From: Amycolatopsis sp. DSM 110486
Lineage (GTDB): Bacteria > Actinomycetota > Actinomycetes > Mycobacteriales > Pseudonocardiaceae
Direction of reading: 5' to 3'
DNA: 64,000 nucleotides
Assembly: GCF_019468465.1 (NCBI RefSeq)
Contig: NZ_CP080519.1
Span: forward strand, 682,001-746,000
The position numbers were made by a program, and so were the translations under genes. Below, piece after piece: positions 1 through 11,108 of this stretch. Below the pieces are notes generated by a model that made no database searches, was not told the DNA's origin, and saw only the letters and a program-made list of their open reading frames with translations. Positions within the stretch are counted from its first letter, which is position 1. Every line of letters begins with the position of its first letter.

Positions 1-87
1 AAGGGTTTTCCTCTCGGCAGGGGTCGAGGGCGTGCGGGGTCGGCCCGGCGGCCGGCGAGGCCGCTGGGCAAGAGGTGAGTGCCGGGG

Positions 88-1029
88 TCAGCCCGGTACG
101 GCCACCGGGCTCACGTGAACGCAGGCCGCCCGATGGCCGGGTGCCGCCTCGGTGAGCGCCGGCCAGTCGGTCGTGCAGGCCGGTTCCGCGACCGGGCAGC
201 GCGTGCGGAACCCGCAGCCGGACGGTGGGGCGGCCGGGTTGGGCAGGTCGCCGGAGAGCACGATGCGCTCGCGGCCCTGTCCCGGGGTCGCCGACAGCAG
301 GGCCTCGGTGTACGGGTGGCGCGGGGTGGCCCACAACTCGCGCGCCGGGGCCAGTTCCACGACCCGGCCGAGGTACATCACGGCCACCCGGTCGGAGATG
401 TGCTCCACCACGGCGAGGTCGTGGGAGATGAACAGGAACGCGACGCCGGTCTCGGCCTGCAGGTCGGCGAGCAGGTTGAGCACCTGGGCCTGCACGCTCT
501 TGTCCAAAGCGGACACCGCTTCGTCGCACACGACCAGGTCCGGCCCCGTGGCCAGCGCGCGGGCGATCGCGACGCGCTGCAGCTGGCCGCCGGAGAGCTC
601 GTGCGGGAACCGTTCCGCCTGCGCCGCGGTGAGCCCGACGCGCTCCAGCAGCTCCAGCACGCGCGGCCGGCGCGCACCGCGTTCGACCCCGTGCGCCCGG
701 AGGTTGAACTCGATCGACTGGCGCACGCGCAGCCGGGGGTTCAGCGACGTCTGCGGGTTCTGGGGTACCACCTGCAGCCGGGCCCGCAGCGCTCGCATCC
801 GCGGGCGGCTCAGCCCGGCCAGCGGCACGCCGTCGAACGTCACGGCGCCACTGTCCGGCGACAGCAGGCCCAGCAGCATCTTCCCGGTGGTGGACTTCCC
901 GCAGCCGGACTCGCCGACCACGCCGAGTGTCTCTCCCTTGTGGACGGTCAGGGACACGTCGGAGACGGCCCGCACCCCGTTGCCGAACGTCTTGGTCAGG
1001 CCCTCGGCCTGCAGCAGCTCGTCGGCCAT
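88..1029 (-). CDS. Oligopeptide-type ABC importer, ATP-binding subunit (DppF/OppF-like)
   Basis: This 313-residue ATPase powers a peptide or nickel-type ABC importer at the cytoplasmic membrane. The Walker A motif GESGCGKS lies at about residues 39-46, LSGGQ at 145-149 and the Walker B stretch LVVCDE at 165-170. The C-terminal part carries the cysteine-containing oligopeptide/dipeptide transporter extension (motif GCGFRTRCP). The ATG overlaps the stop of the upstream ATPase gene as TGATG, so the two are translationally coupled. It is the last gene of the operon inside the window. A solute-binding protein would be expected but, if present, lies beyond the left edge. The family is certain; the substrate is not readable from sequence. 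Confidence 0.93.
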   Translation of the reverse strand: MADELLQAEGLTKTFGNGVRAVSDVSLTVHKGETLGVVGESGCGKSTTGKMLLGLLSPDSGAVTFDGVPLAGLSRPRMRALRARLQVVPQNPQTSLNPRLRVRQSIEFNLRAHGVERGARRPRVLELLERVGLTAAQAERFPHELSGGQLQRVAIARALATGPDLVVCDEAVSALDKSVQAQVLNLLADLQAETGVAFLFISHDLAVVEHISDRVAVMYLGRVVELAPARELWATPRHPYTEALLSATPGQGRERIVLSGDLPNPAAPPSGCGFRTRCPVAEPACTTDWPALTEAAPGHRAACVHVSPVAVPG

Positions 1030-2027
1030 CACGCCACCACCGACGCCGGTTCCGGGTTCACCACGGGGCAGGCCGCCGACCGGTCCTCGGCCACAGCGGT
1101 CAGCGCGGGATCGGCCTCCGCGCACGACGGCCGGGCCTGGGGGCAGCGCGGGGCGAAGGCACAGCCGTCGGGGAACGCGCCGACCGCGGGCGGTGCCCCG
1201 ACGATCGAGTGCAGCGCGCCCCGGGCGACACCGGGCGTGGGCAGCGAGTCCAGCAGCCCGGCGGTGTACGGGTGGCGTGGGGCGGAGAGCACCTCGTGCG
1301 CGGGCCCTTCCTCGACGAGCCGGCCCGCGTACATCACGCCGACCCGGCCCCCGAAGTCCGCGGCGACGCCGACGTCGTGGGTGACCATCAGCACCGCCAT
1401 GCCGAGCCGCTGTTGCAGGTCGGCGATGAGCTCGAGGATCTGCGCCTGCACGGTCACGTCGAGTGCCGTGGTGGGCTCGTCGGCGATGAGCACCTGCGGG
1501 TCGCAGCTCACCGCGATCGCGATCACCGCGCGCTGGCGCATGCCGCCGGACAACTCGTGCGGATAGCTGCCGGCCACGCGTTTCGGGTCGGGGATGCCGA
1601 CCAGCGCCAGCAGTTCCTCGGCTCGCCGCCGGGCCGCGGTCTTCACGCGCTCCACGCCGTGAGCGGCCAGCACTTCGGCCAGTTGCGCTCCGATGCGGCG
1701 CAACGGGTCGAGAGCACCCGTGGGGTCCTGGGGCACCAGCGCAATCTGCCCGCCGCGGAGGTCGCGCAGCTGCGGCTCCGCGAGCCCGGTGAGCTCGCGG
1801 CCGCTCAGCCGCACGCTGCCACCGAGTTCGGCGGCGGATCCGTAGAGCCGCATGATCGAGCGGGCGGTCACGGACTTGCCGCTGCCGCTCTCGCCGAGCA
1901 GCATCATCGTCTCGCCGCGGCCGATGGTGAACGACACCCCGCGCACGACCTCGGTCCGGCGGTGCCGGGAGACGAACGTCGTGGTGAGATCCTCGACCGC
2001 CAGGGGCGGGGAAACGCTCGCGTTCAT
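1029..2027 (-). CDS. Oligopeptide-type ABC importer, ATP-binding subunit (DppD/OppD-like)
   Basis: This 332-residue ATPase is the second nucleotide-binding subunit of the same importer. It shows Walker A GESGSGKS at about residues 45-52, an LSGGM signature, the Walker B/D-loop stretch [10 protein letters not shown], and a C-terminal oligopeptide-transporter cap with [10 protein letters not shown]. It starts at an ATG that overlaps the stop of the permease gene by four bases (ATGA) and ends overlapping the next ATPase start. Two different ATPases in one operon is the usual arrangement for Dpp/Opp importers. Confidence 0.93.
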   Translation of the reverse strand: MNASVSPPLAVEDLTTTFVSRHRRTEVVRGVSFTIGRGETMMLLGESGSGKSVTARSIMRLYGSAAELGGSVRLSGRELTGLAEPQLRDLRGGQIALVPQDPTGALDPLRRIGAQLAEVLAAHGVERVKTAARRRAEELLALVGIPDPKRVAGSYPHELSGGMRQRAVIAIAVSCDPQVLIADEPTTALDVTVQAQILELIADLQQRLGMAVLMVTHDVGVAADFGGRVGVMYAGRLVEEGPAHEVLSAPRHPYTAGLLDSLPTPGVARGALHSIVGAPPAVGAFPDGCAFAPRCPQARPSCAEADPALTAVAEDRSAACPVVNPEPASVVA

Positions 2028-2917
2028 GCCCGCGCCTCCGCCCGCACGTCGAGCAGATCCCGCAGGCCGTCGCCGAGGACGTTGAACGCGACCGACGCGA
2101 CGAGGATGGCCAGCGCGGGGATCGCGGCCAGGAACGGCGCGGAGTAGATGTACTGCGTGTGCTCACTGACCATGAGGCCCCACTCCGGGGTCGGTGGGGA
2201 GATCCCCAGGCCGAGGAAACTCAGCCCGGCCGCGTACACAATGGACAGTCCGATCAGCGCCGTGCAGTACACGACGACCGGCGGGGCGACGTTGGGCAAC
2301 ACCTGCCGCAGCGCGATGGCCGAACGGGTGGCACCGCTCGCCCGCGCCGCCTCCATGTAGTCCAGGTCCACCAGCCGCCGCGTCTCCGTCTCCGCGACAC
2401 GCGCCACCGGTGGCACGAGGATCACCGCGAGCGCGATGATCGCGTTGGACAGCCCGGACCCGAGCGCGGCGGCGATCGCGACCGCGAGCAGCACCGCCGG
2501 GAACGCGTAGAACACGTCCAGCGTGCGCATGATCAGCCGCTGGCCCCACCTGCCGGACAGGCCCGCCGTGACCCCGAGCCCGGTGCCGACGAGCGCGGCG
2601 AACGCCACCGGGACCAGGCCGGCCAGCAGCGACAGGCGGGTTCCGTCGACCAGGCGGGCGAGCACGTCGCGGCCTTGACCGTCGGTGCCGAGGAGATGGC
2701 CCGGGGTGCCGGCCGGCAGCAGCCGGTGCGCGGTGTCGCCCGCGATCGGGTCGCCGGCCAGCAGCGGCCCGACGAGGGCGGTGAGCACGATCAGGAGGAC
2801 CACCGCGGCGGCGACGGTGGCGCTCACCGTCATCCGGCGGCGCCTGCGCGCCGGGGCGGCCGCCGGGGCGGTATGGGGCAGCGACGCGGCCGGCGCCGGT
2901 TCGGTCAGTGCGGTCAT
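2024..2917 (-). CDS. Oligopeptide-type ABC importer, permease (DppC-like)
   Basis: This integral membrane permease of 297 residues has an N-terminal segment, a first membrane helix around residues 30-55 and several further helices. The cytoplasmic EAA loop that docks on the ATPase is visible (EAARASGATRSAIALRQ). I chose the ATG at 2917 over an in-frame GTG nine bases upstream because the GAGGAG ribosome site sits about eight bases before the ATG and overlaps the GTG. It overlaps the downstream ATPase gene by four bases and follows the DppB-type permease after 55 bases. Confidence 0.9.
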   Translation of the reverse strand: MTALTEPAPAASLPHTAPAAAPARRRRRMTVSATVAAAVVLLIVLTALVGPLLAGDPIAGDTAHRLLPAGTPGHLLGTDGQGRDVLARLVDGTRLSLLAGLVPVAFAALVGTGLGVTAGLSGRWGQRLIMRTLDVFYAFPAVLLAVAIAAALGSGLSNAIIALAVILVPPVARVAETETRRLVDLDYMEAARASGATRSAIALRQVLPNVAPPVVVYCTALIGLSIVYAAGLSFLGLGISPPTPEWGLMVSEHTQYIYSAPFLAAIPALAILVASVAFNVLGDGLRDLLDVRAEARA

Positions 2918-2972
2918 CGAAGACACTCCTCGAGGAGTTCGGTCGGTGGGGACGGGACCGGCGACGCTGCCG

Positions 2973-3917
2973 TCAGGTGCGGATGCGGGGGTCGACGAGG
3001 CCGTGCAGCGCGTCGACCACGAGGTTGATCAGCACGAACGCGAACGCGGAGACCAGCACGCCCGCTTGGATCACCGGCAGGTCGCGCTGGGTGATCGACT
3101 GGTAGACCAGCAGCCCGATGCCCGGCCACGCGAACACCGCCTCCACGAACACGACACCGCCGAGCAGGTAGCCGACCTGCAGGCCCGCCACGGTCAGCAG
3201 CGACGGGACGGTGTTGTGGAACGCGTGGCGCATCACCCGGGCCCGCGAAAGTCCGCGCGCGGTGAGCGCCTCGACGAAGTCCATGCTCATCACGTCGAGC
3301 ACCGAAGAGCGGAACATCCGCGCGATGATCCCCGCGGGAACCAGCGCCGCGGTGACGGCGGGCAGGATGAGATGGTTGACCAGGTCGACGAATCCGCCAT
3401 CGCCGTTCGGGTTGTGCATGCCGCTGACGGGAAACAGGCCCGCGTTCGACGCGAGGTAGATGATCAGCAGCAGGCCGATGGAGTACTGCGGCACGGAGAT
3501 CGAGAACAGCGCGAACGCGTTGCCGAGCCGGGCCGCGATGCCGGTGCGGCGCAGGCCGGTCAGGGCACCGACGAGCAGGCCCAGCACGATCGCCAGCGCG
3601 CCGGCGGCGACGGTGAGGACGAGCGTGTTCACCAGCGCGTCGAGCACGATCGGCGCGACCGCGTCGTGGCGGGTGATGCTGGTGCCGAAATCTCCGGTGA
3701 GGGTGTGGCCGAGCCAGGAGAAGTACTGCACCGGCAACGGGTTGTCGAGCCCGAGCCGCGCGTGCAGGGCCGCTCGCGCCTCCGGGCTGCCGGTCGGGCC
3801 GAGCATCGAGGCGACCGGGTCGCCGGGGATGATCTTGATGGTGGCGAAGATGACGATCGAGACGCCGATCAGGATCGGGATCGTCATCAGCAGCCGTCGT
3901 CCGAGATAACCGGGCAT
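2973..3917 (-). CDS. Oligopeptide-type ABC importer, permease (DppB-like)
   Basis: This 314-residue permease has the DppB layout: an N-terminal helix directly after MPGYLGRRLL, a periplasmic loop with PGDPVASMLG, and an EAA loop (EALTARGLSRARVMRHAF). The ATG overlaps the stop of the GntR regulator gene as TGATG, so regulator and transporter form one transcription unit. Together with the DppC-like permease it should form the membrane channel of a dipeptide/oligopeptide or related importer. The substrate is not predictable. Confidence 0.92.
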   Translation of the reverse strand: MPGYLGRRLLMTIPILIGVSIVIFATIKIIPGDPVASMLGPTGSPEARAALHARLGLDNPLPVQYFSWLGHTLTGDFGTSITRHDAVAPIVLDALVNTLVLTVAAGALAIVLGLLVGALTGLRRTGIAARLGNAFALFSISVPQYSIGLLLIIYLASNAGLFPVSGMHNPNGDGGFVDLVNHLILPAVTAALVPAGIIARMFRSSVLDVMSMDFVEALTARGLSRARVMRHAFHNTVPSLLTVAGLQVGYLLGGVVFVEAVFAWPGIGLLVYQSITQRDLPVIQAGVLVSAFAFVLINLVVDALHGLVDPRIRT

Positions 3918-4681
3918 CACGCCTCCTGCGCGGCTTGGGGCAGGCGACGTTGCCGGCGGTGTCGGGGCAGTTGGGCCAGCAGTGCGATGCGGTCGCCCCG
4001 CACCCTGGCGAACGCGTACTCCAGAGGCCGCCCGCTGCGATCGCGGACGAGCCGTTCGAACAGCATCAGCGGCGCGCCCGCCGGCACGTCGAGCACCGCG
4101 CCGGCCTCGTCGTCGGCGACGATCGCCTCCACCGCCTGGTCGGTCACGCCGAGCTCGAACCCGGCCGCCTCGTAGACCGAGTACCACTCCGTCACGGTCC
4201 GCCCGTGCCGCACCACCCCGAGCAGCGGCAGCGGCACGTAGGCCGTGCAGGCGTAATACGGTTCGGTCCCCAGCACGGCGAGGTACTCGATCACGCCGCA
4301 CTCGGCGCCCACCGGCAGGCCCAGCCGGTCGGCGACGCGCGGCGCGGCCACCTCTTGAGCGATCGCGAGGATCTGGTGGGACACCCGTTCCAGCGCCGGT
4401 TCCGGGCCGTGCAGGTGGCTGAAGGCGTGCCGCACCTTGGACGCGACGGAGAACGTGCCCGTCCCCTGCACACGTTTGACAAGCCCTTCCTCACGCAGGA
4501 GCGCCAGCGCGTCGCGGATGACCTGACGGCTGGCCGAGAAGGACAACATGAGTTCGGCCTCGCCCGGCAGTGCCCCTGCGGGGAACTCCTCGTGCACGAT
4601 GGCCGCCCGGAGCAGATCTCGCACCCGGCGGGCAGCGCTCAGGCGACGCTTGGTCCGCGGATCCATCCTGGCCTGCTTCAT
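3917..4681 (-). CDS. GntR-family regulator with UTRA ligand domain (HutC subfamily)
   Basis: This 254-residue regulator has a winged helix-turn-helix at about residues 10-80 (motifs RRVRDLLRAAIV and LVKRVQGTGTF) and a UTRA effector domain after about residue 95 (ending in FERLVRDRSGRPLEYAFARVRGD). It is the first gene of the importer operon and overlaps the permease start. It therefore probably senses the imported compound or a metabolite of it and controls its own operon (inference from context). The upstream region contains an inverted repeat and CCGGAAG repeats that could be its binding sites. Confidence 0.92.
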   Translation of the reverse strand: MKQARMDPRTKRRLSAARRVRDLLRAAIVHEEFPAGALPGEAELMLSFSASRQVIRDALALLREEGLVKRVQGTGTFSVASKVRHAFSHLHGPEPALERVSHQILAIAQEVAAPRVADRLGLPVGAECGVIEYLAVLGTEPYYACTAYVPLPLLGVVRHGRTVTEWYSVYEAAGFELGVTDQAVEAIVADDEAGAVLDVPAGAPLMLFERLVRDRSGRPLEYAFARVRGDRIALLAQLPRHRRQRRLPQAAQEA

Positions 4682-4710
4682 GCAGGAAGGGTGCGCTCGC
4701 TGCCGATTGT

Positions 4711-4834
4711 CCGGAAGGCCGGAAGCGTAACGCCGTCGTTAAGCCGGAAGCACCCTGGCGGAGATCGGGCTGACCTGCGCGTAACCCACCGCCGGGCGCC
4801 GATACGCGGGATCGGCGCACCGTCCGGCCGGAAG
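4711..4834. promoter_or_regulatory. Candidate operator region of the GntR/ABC operon
   Basis: Within the 291 bases between the GntR start and the next gene there is an inverted repeat TAACG-N4-CGTTA at 4728-4741, about 47 bases upstream of the GntR start. The heptamer CCGGAAG occurs four times (4711, 4719, 4744, 4828), all in the same orientation. Either could be the regulator's target. No clear -10/-35 was recognised. The assignment is inference from position only. Confidence 0.35.
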
Positions 4835-4972
4835 TTTCCCCGCCCTGTCGCCGTAGTCGATCTCGTGACCGGTCGGTGAGGCACGTTCTCGGTGCCGGGC
4901 TTGCGCGGTCGCCGGCGCGCTCAGGCGGGTGAGCGGGGAAGAGGCTCGCGTGCCGCGGCGTTGGTGTGCGAC

Positions 4973-5419
4973 ATGACCGCCGATCTGGAGCACGTCCGCA
5001 AGCTGTCCTTGCAGGAGAACGGCCTCGCGACCGTCTCGACCACCCGCGCCGACGGGACGGTGCACTCGTCCGTCGTCAACGCCGGGGTGTTCGACGACCC
5101 CGTCACGGGCAAACCCGGCGTCGCCTTCGTGGCGATGGGCGGGGCCTACAAGCTCAAGCTGTTGCGCACCGCCGGGCACGCGACGCTCACGTTCCGCCGC
5201 GGCTGGGACTGGGTGTCGGTGACCGGGGCGACCCACCTCGTCGGCCCCGACAACCCCGACGCGGCCTTCGACCAGGCCGGCCTGCCGACGCTGCTGCGCG
5301 ACGTGTTCGAGGCCGCCACCGGTACCCACGACGACTGGGCCGAGTACGACCGCGTGATGGCCGAAGAGCGCCGGGTCGCGGTGTTCGTCGCGGCTGATCG
5401 GATCATCGGCAACCGCTGA
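4973..5419 (+). CDS. PPOX-class split-barrel FMN/F420-dependent oxidoreductase family protein
   Basis: This 148-residue protein has the pyridoxamine-5'-phosphate-oxidase-like split barrel. Family landmarks are the N-terminal GLATVSTTRADGTVHSSVVNAG strand pair region, the KLKLLRTAGHATLTF segment and the RDVFEAA helix near the end. Actinobacterial members bind FMN or F420 and act in redox or biliverdin/heme chemistry; the substrate cannot be read here. The ATG at 4973 is preferred over upstream in-frame GTG codons because the conserved fold begins just after it. It is monocistronic, convergent with lepA and ends at a shared hairpin. Confidence 0.8.
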   Translation: MTADLEHVRKLSLQENGLATVSTTRADGTVHSSVVNAGVFDDPVTGKPGVAFVAMGGAYKLKLLRTAGHATLTFRRGWDWVSVTGATHLVGPDNPDAAFDQAGLPTLLRDVFEAATGTHDDWAEYDRVMAEERRVAVFVAADRIIGNR

Positions 5420-5426
5420 AACCCCG

Positions 5427-5457
5427 AAGGCGAGCCCGCACCGGGCGGGCTCGCCTT
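5427..5457. terminator. Bidirectional terminator between the PPOX gene and lepA
   Basis: A hairpin with a perfect 12-bp stem (AAGGCGAGCCCG at 5427-5438 with its complement at 5446-5457) and a 7-base loop sits between two convergent genes. The stem is bordered by AA/TT runs on both sides, so it can stop transcription in both directions. Confidence 0.85.
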
Positions 5458-5460
5458 CTT

Positions 5461-7311
<1,851 letters not shown>

Positions 7312-7428
7312 TCGTGTGGTCCTCGGGAAAGGTCGGGGGTGGCCGCTTCCTATCGTCCCATGGACCTCCGGGTGCGGTTGGGGGTCATCCCCGATGCGAG
7401 CGCGCCGGGCTGGTGGTGACCTCGAAGG

Positions 7429-8037
7429 ATGAGCACTCCAAACCCTCCCCCGGGCGCGTTCGACAGCGCCTTGGACAGCGCCCTCGACCGGGCGTTCGGC
7501 CACCCCAGCGGCCTGCTGGGCCGTGTCGGCGGCCGGCTGATGTCCCGCGCCAACGCCGCCACCGAACGCCGTCTCGTGGCACTGGCCCGCCTCGAACCCG
7601 ACGAAACCGTGCTGGTCGTGGGCCCCGGCCCGGGCATCGGCCTCGACGCCGCGAGCCGCCTCGCGGGCAAAACCATCGGCGTCGAACCTTCGCCCGAGAT
7701 GCGCGTCCTGTGCCACGAACGCTGCGGCGACCGCGTGGAGCTGCGGAGTGGCACGGCGGCCGCCACGGGCTCGCTCGATTCGTCGGTGGACGCCGTGCTC
7801 AGCGTCAACAACGTCCAGCTCTGGCCCGACCGTGCGGCCGGCTTCGCCGAGCTGTTCCGCGTACTGCGCCCCGGTGGCCGGCTCCTGCTGTCGGCCCACG
7901 AGAAATGGCTGCCCATCCCCCGCCACGCCCTGGCCGCCGAAGTCACCGCGGCGGGCTTCACCGACCTCCAGACGTGGACCTGGGAACCACCGGGCTTCGC
8001 GACGCTGGCGGCGCAGCTGCGGGCTCGCAAGCCCTAG
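7429..8037 (+). CDS. Class I SAM-dependent methyltransferase
   Basis: This 202-residue protein has the SAM-binding motif [12 protein letters not shown] at residues 61-71, an acidic post-strand residue (VEPS) and a [12 protein letters not shown] motif IV-like region, as in UbiE/Mtf11-type methyltransferases. A GAAGG ribosome site precedes the ATG closely. It is divergent from lepA and alone in its unit. The substrate is unknown. Confidence 0.8.
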   Translation: MSTPNPPPGAFDSALDSALDRAFGHPSGLLGRVGGRLMSRANAATERRLVALARLEPDETVLVVGPGPGIGLDAASRLAGKTIGVEPSPEMRVLCHERCGDRVELRSGTAAATGSLDSSVDAVLSVNNVQLWPDRAAGFAELFRVLRPGGRLLLSAHEKWLPIPRHALAAEVTAAGFTDLQTWTWEPPGFATLAAQLRARKP

Positions 8038-8143
8038 CGCGAGTCGCCGCCTTCGCGGCGCGGCCGCTCGCGACGGCGCGAGCCCACCCCGCGGGGTCGT
8101 GCCGGTCGGCGACGGAGAGGCACCGGGCAGGTAGAACGGGAGG

Positions 8144-9049
8144 GTGATACACGGTGCCGACGACGTCTCGTTCCACGACCTCGAGGTTTTCATCGCCTTC
8201 GCACGGCGCGAGCACTTCGCCCAGGCCGGCGAGGACCTGGGGTTGAACACCGCGACGGTGCAACGCAGTGTGCGGGGGCTGGAGCGCAAGCTCGGGGTCG
8301 CGCTCGTCGAACAGGCCGGGCGACGGGTGCGGCTGAGGCACGCCGGGCACGTCCTCGCGCAGGAGGCGAGCATGGTGCTGCGGGCCCGCTCGGACGTCGT
8401 CGCCAAGACGCGGGAAGAAGCCGGCGGTCCCCAGCAGGTGCTGCGGATCGCGCACACCTACTCGCTCGGCCTCGGATTCGTGCCGACGGTGCTGGCGAAG
8501 GTGCTGGAACGGAATCCCGACCTGCGGTTCCGCTGCCACCAGACGTCGGCGACGGAGGTGGTGACCCACCTGCTGCGCGGCGACGCCGACGTGATCTTCG
8601 GCTCCACCCCGCCCACCGATCCCGACATCGTGGTGCTGCCGTTGTTCAGCGAGCCGTTGCTGCTCGCGGTGCCGGCGGGCGACCCGCTCGCGGCACACGG
8701 CTCGGTGGCGCTGCGGACGGCGCGGAACCGGCCGTTCGTCGCGCTGGCGTCCGGGTCCAGCAGCCGCACCCACATGGCCAACGCGTGCGCCCGGGCCGGA
8801 TTCGTGCCGCGGATCGCGGTCGAGGGCAGCGATCCGTTCATCGTCGAGTCGATGGTGGGCGCCGGTCTGGGGGTGTCCGTGGTGCCGGGCCGGATGGCCG
8901 ACCACCACCATCCCCGGGTGACGCGGATCCCGATCGACGACCAAAGCGGGCACCGGACGGTCTTCCTGGCGCATCCGAAGAAGTCGGCCGTCGCCGCCAT
9001 GGTCCGAGTGCTCGCGAAGGTAGCGGTGGCGCAGGGGAGCGTCGTTTGA
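8144..9049 (+). CDS. LysR-family transcriptional regulator
   Basis: This 301-residue regulator has an N-terminal winged HTH (about residues 7-66, [23 protein letters not shown]...) followed by a LysR effector-binding domain with the typical [10 protein letters not shown] and [12 protein letters not shown] strands. The start is a GTG directly behind GGGAGG, with no better in-frame start downstream. It is transcribed in the same direction as the PrpD/TTT cluster, with only 75 bases and a dyad operator-like site between them. It is the probable activator of that cluster, responding to a carboxylate (inference). Confidence 0.9.
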   Translation: MIHGADDVSFHDLEVFIAFARREHFAQAGEDLGLNTATVQRSVRGLERKLGVALVEQAGRRVRLRHAGHVLAQEASMVLRARSDVVAKTREEAGGPQQVLRIAHTYSLGLGFVPTVLAKVLERNPDLRFRCHQTSATEVVTHLLRGDADVIFGSTPPTDPDIVVLPLFSEPLLLAVPAGDPLAAHGSVALRTARNRPFVALASGSSSRTHMANACARAGFVPRIAVEGSDPFIVESMVGAGLGVSVVPGRMADHHHPRVTRIPIDDQSGHRTVFLAHPKKSAVAAMVRVLAKVAVAQGSVV

Positions 9050-9071
9050 TCATTGTGCAAAACGCAATGAT
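9049..9071. promoter_or_regulatory. Candidate LysR-type operator (T-N11-A dyad)
   Basis: Perfect 7-bp arms ATCATTG (9049-9055) and CAATGAT (9065-9071) are separated by 9 bases and include a T-N11-A core, the usual LysR-type binding pattern. The site begins at the last base of the LysR stop codon and lies about 54-76 bases before the first PrpD start codon. Confidence 0.65.
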
Positions 9072-9124
9072 TGGGGCGTGAGGTTGGCGTTGTTCGGCCG
9101 CGGGCGGGGCGGAATGCTCGCCGC

Positions 9125-10468
9125 ATGCCATTCGTAACAACGCAAGTCTTCTGCGCGAACGTGCGGAAGGCGGCGGACGCTCCGCTGCCCGAAACGGTGT
9201 CGCGAGCCGCGCGACGCAGTCTGTTCAACGTGCTGGGCACGGCGATCGGCGCGGCTCGGACCCCCGCGGTCGAGGCGCTGCTCGCCACGGCGGAGGAGCT
9301 CGGCGCCGCCGGTGCCGTGCCGGTCCCCGGGCGGGCGGAGCTGCTCGACCCCGAGTGGGCCGCGACCGTCGTGGGCACCGCCGCCCACCTCGACGACTTC
9401 GACGACACCCATCTCGCCACGGTGATCCACCCCGGCGCGGCCGTGCTCGCCGCGGTGCTGGCGCTGGCGCCCGAAACGGCACCCGACGGCGCGACCGCGC
9501 TCGAGGCGTTCGCCCTCGGGTGCGAGGCGCAGCTGCGGATCGGTGTCGCGATCTCGCCCAGCCACTACGACTACGGCTGGCACATCACCGGCACGTGCGG
9601 CGTGTTCGGCGCGGCCGTCGCCGCCGCGCACCTGCTGGGGCTCGACGCCGACCAGCTCGGTCACGCTCTCGGGATCGCGTCGACCGGCACGCTGGGCCAG
9701 CGCGAGGCGTTCGGCTCCATGACCAAACCGTTGCACCCCGGCAAGGCCGCGGCGGTGGGCGTCTTCGCGGCCCGCCTGGCCGCCGCCGGGCTGACCGCCC
9801 CCGAGGATCCACTGGGACCCGGTGGGGTGCTGCCGGTGTTCTCCGAGCCCGACTACGACGAGCTACGGCGCGACTGGGCCGGCACGTGGGAGCTGGAGTA
9901 CAACGCGTTCAAGCCGTATCCGTGCGGGATCGTCGCGCATCCCGCGATCGACGCGGCGATCGGCGCTTCCGCGGCCGTCGGCGATCCGGGCGCGATCACC
10001 GCTGTGCGGATCAGCTGTCACCCGCTGGTGCCGGAGCTGATGGGCCGGTTGCAGCCCGCGGACGGCCTGCAGGCGCGGTTCAGCGCGCGGCACGCCGCGG
10101 CGGTCGGCCTGCTCGACGGCGAGGTCGGGCTGCGGCAGTTCTCCGACGAGCGGGCGATCGACGAGGACGTGACCCGGCTGCGGGCGCTGACCGAGCTCGT
10201 GCCCACCCCCGACTGCCCCCGGGACTCGGCGACGATCCGCGTGGAGCGTGCCGGTGCCGAGCCCGTGGAAGTCCACATCGAACACGCGCGCGGCAGCATG
10301 GCGCGCCCGCTGACCGACGAAGAACTCTTCACCAAGGTCGACCGGCTGGTCGAACCGGTGCTGGGCGCCGGCGCCGCCCGCAAGATCGAGGCGGCTGTCG
10401 ACGGCCTTCCCGGTGCGCCCGGAATCGACGCGGTGATCGAGGTAATGCGACCGGAGGTGGCGAAGTGA
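9125..10468 (+). CDS. MmgE/PrpD family protein (first full-length copy)
   Basis: This 447-residue protein is of normal length for the 2-methylcitrate dehydratase-like MmgE/PrpD family, which also includes cis-aconitate decarboxylase and iminodisuccinate epimerase. Family landmarks are HLDDFDDTHLATVIHPGAA near residues 78-96, YGWHITGTCGVFGAA, KPLHPGKAAAVGVFA and the lid domain with FKPYPCGIVAHPAIDA. It acts in the cytosol on a di- or tricarboxylate. The ATG at 9125 places the protein at family length; an upstream TTG overlaps the operator. It overlaps the next gene by one base. The exact reaction is not predictable. Confidence 0.88.
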   Translation: MPFVTTQVFCANVRKAADAPLPETVSRAARRSLFNVLGTAIGAARTPAVEALLATAEELGAAGAVPVPGRAELLDPEWAATVVGTAAHLDDFDDTHLATVIHPGAAVLAAVLALAPETAPDGATALEAFALGCEAQLRIGVAISPSHYDYGWHITGTCGVFGAAVAAAHLLGLDADQLGHALGIASTGTLGQREAFGSMTKPLHPGKAAAVGVFAARLAAAGLTAPEDPLGPGGVLPVFSEPDYDELRRDWAGTWELEYNAFKPYPCGIVAHPAIDAAIGASAAVGDPGAITAVRISCHPLVPELMGRLQPADGLQARFSARHAAAVGLLDGEVGLRQFSDERAIDEDVTRLRALTELVPTPDCPRDSATIRVERAGAEPVEVHIEHARGSMARPLTDEELFTKVDRLVEPVLGAGAARKIEAAVDGLPGAPGIDAVIEVMRPEVAK

Positions 10469-11073
10469 TGGGGACGGACGCGGTGCTGGAACTGGTGTAC
10501 GCACCGGTCGACGAAACGGCACGCACTAAGGCAGCCGGGGCACTGGCACACGTCCGGGCCGCCTCGCCGGACCCGGTGCTGAGCGGCGTGCTGGGCGCTT
10601 CGGCGTCCCGCTCGACGGGCCGTGCCTGGCTCTTCGGTGCCGCGGCGGCGAATCTGCGGCCCGAAGTCGAGTGGGCCGCGGCGCTGGCCGCGGCCGCCGC
10701 TCTCGACGCCGACGCCGACGCGGTCGTCGCCGGCTCCGCGGTCGCCCAGGCGGTCGCCGATGCCCTCGGCCCCCAGCACGTCACGGCCGGCTGGTGCCTC
10801 GAAACCACCGCGGGCGTCGTCGGCGCAGCGGCGGCGGCCGCCCGCGTGCTCGGTCTGCGGGACTCCGCGCTCCGCTACGCCGTCGGCATCGCCGCCACCC
10901 AAGCATCGGGCCTGCAGTCCGTCGTCGGCTCCCCGCTGGGCGCCGTGCAGGTCGGCCGTGCCGCCGCCACGGGTGTAGAGGCAGCACTCATGGCCCGCAA
11001 CGGCTTCACCGCCGCCGAGGACCCCCTGGCGGGCCGCCGCGGCCTGTACGCGCTGATGTCGGCGCCCCGGTAG
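10468..11073 (+). CDS. Half-length MmgE/PrpD-like protein (N-terminal helical domain only)
   Basis: This 201-residue protein matches only the helical domain of MmgE/PrpD. The stretch TAGWCLETTAGVVGAAAAAARVLG aligns with YGWHITGTCGVFGAA of the full-length neighbour, and FTAAEDPLAGRRGLYALMS aligns with the end of that domain. The lid/C-terminal domain and the DFDDTH region are missing. The ATG overlaps the stop of the previous gene (TGATG), so the two are coupled and may form a heteromer. A decayed paralogue is the alternative, but the frame is clean and the downstream operon continues. Confidence 0.7.
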   Translation: MGTDAVLELVYAPVDETARTKAAGALAHVRAASPDPVLSGVLGASASRSTGRAWLFGAAAANLRPEVEWAAALAAAAALDADADAVVAGSAVAQAVADALGPQHVTAGWCLETTAGVVGAAAAAARVLGLRDSALRYAVGIAATQASGLQSVVGSPLGAVQVGRAAATGVEAALMARNGFTAAEDPLAGRRGLYALMSAPR

Positions 11074-11108
11074 CCGTCCGAGCACAACCGAGCGAAGGCG
11101 AGAACACG

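Noticed and set aside
2166..4301. Fused long frames across the ABC permease genes
   Set aside because: The extensions upstream of the true starts are in non-coding frames of the neighbour genes; SD sites and overlaps give the real starts.
7312..8457. Upstream extension of lepA to about 998 residues
   Set aside because: The extension is antisense of the methyltransferase gene; family length and the GTG at 7311 fit EF4.
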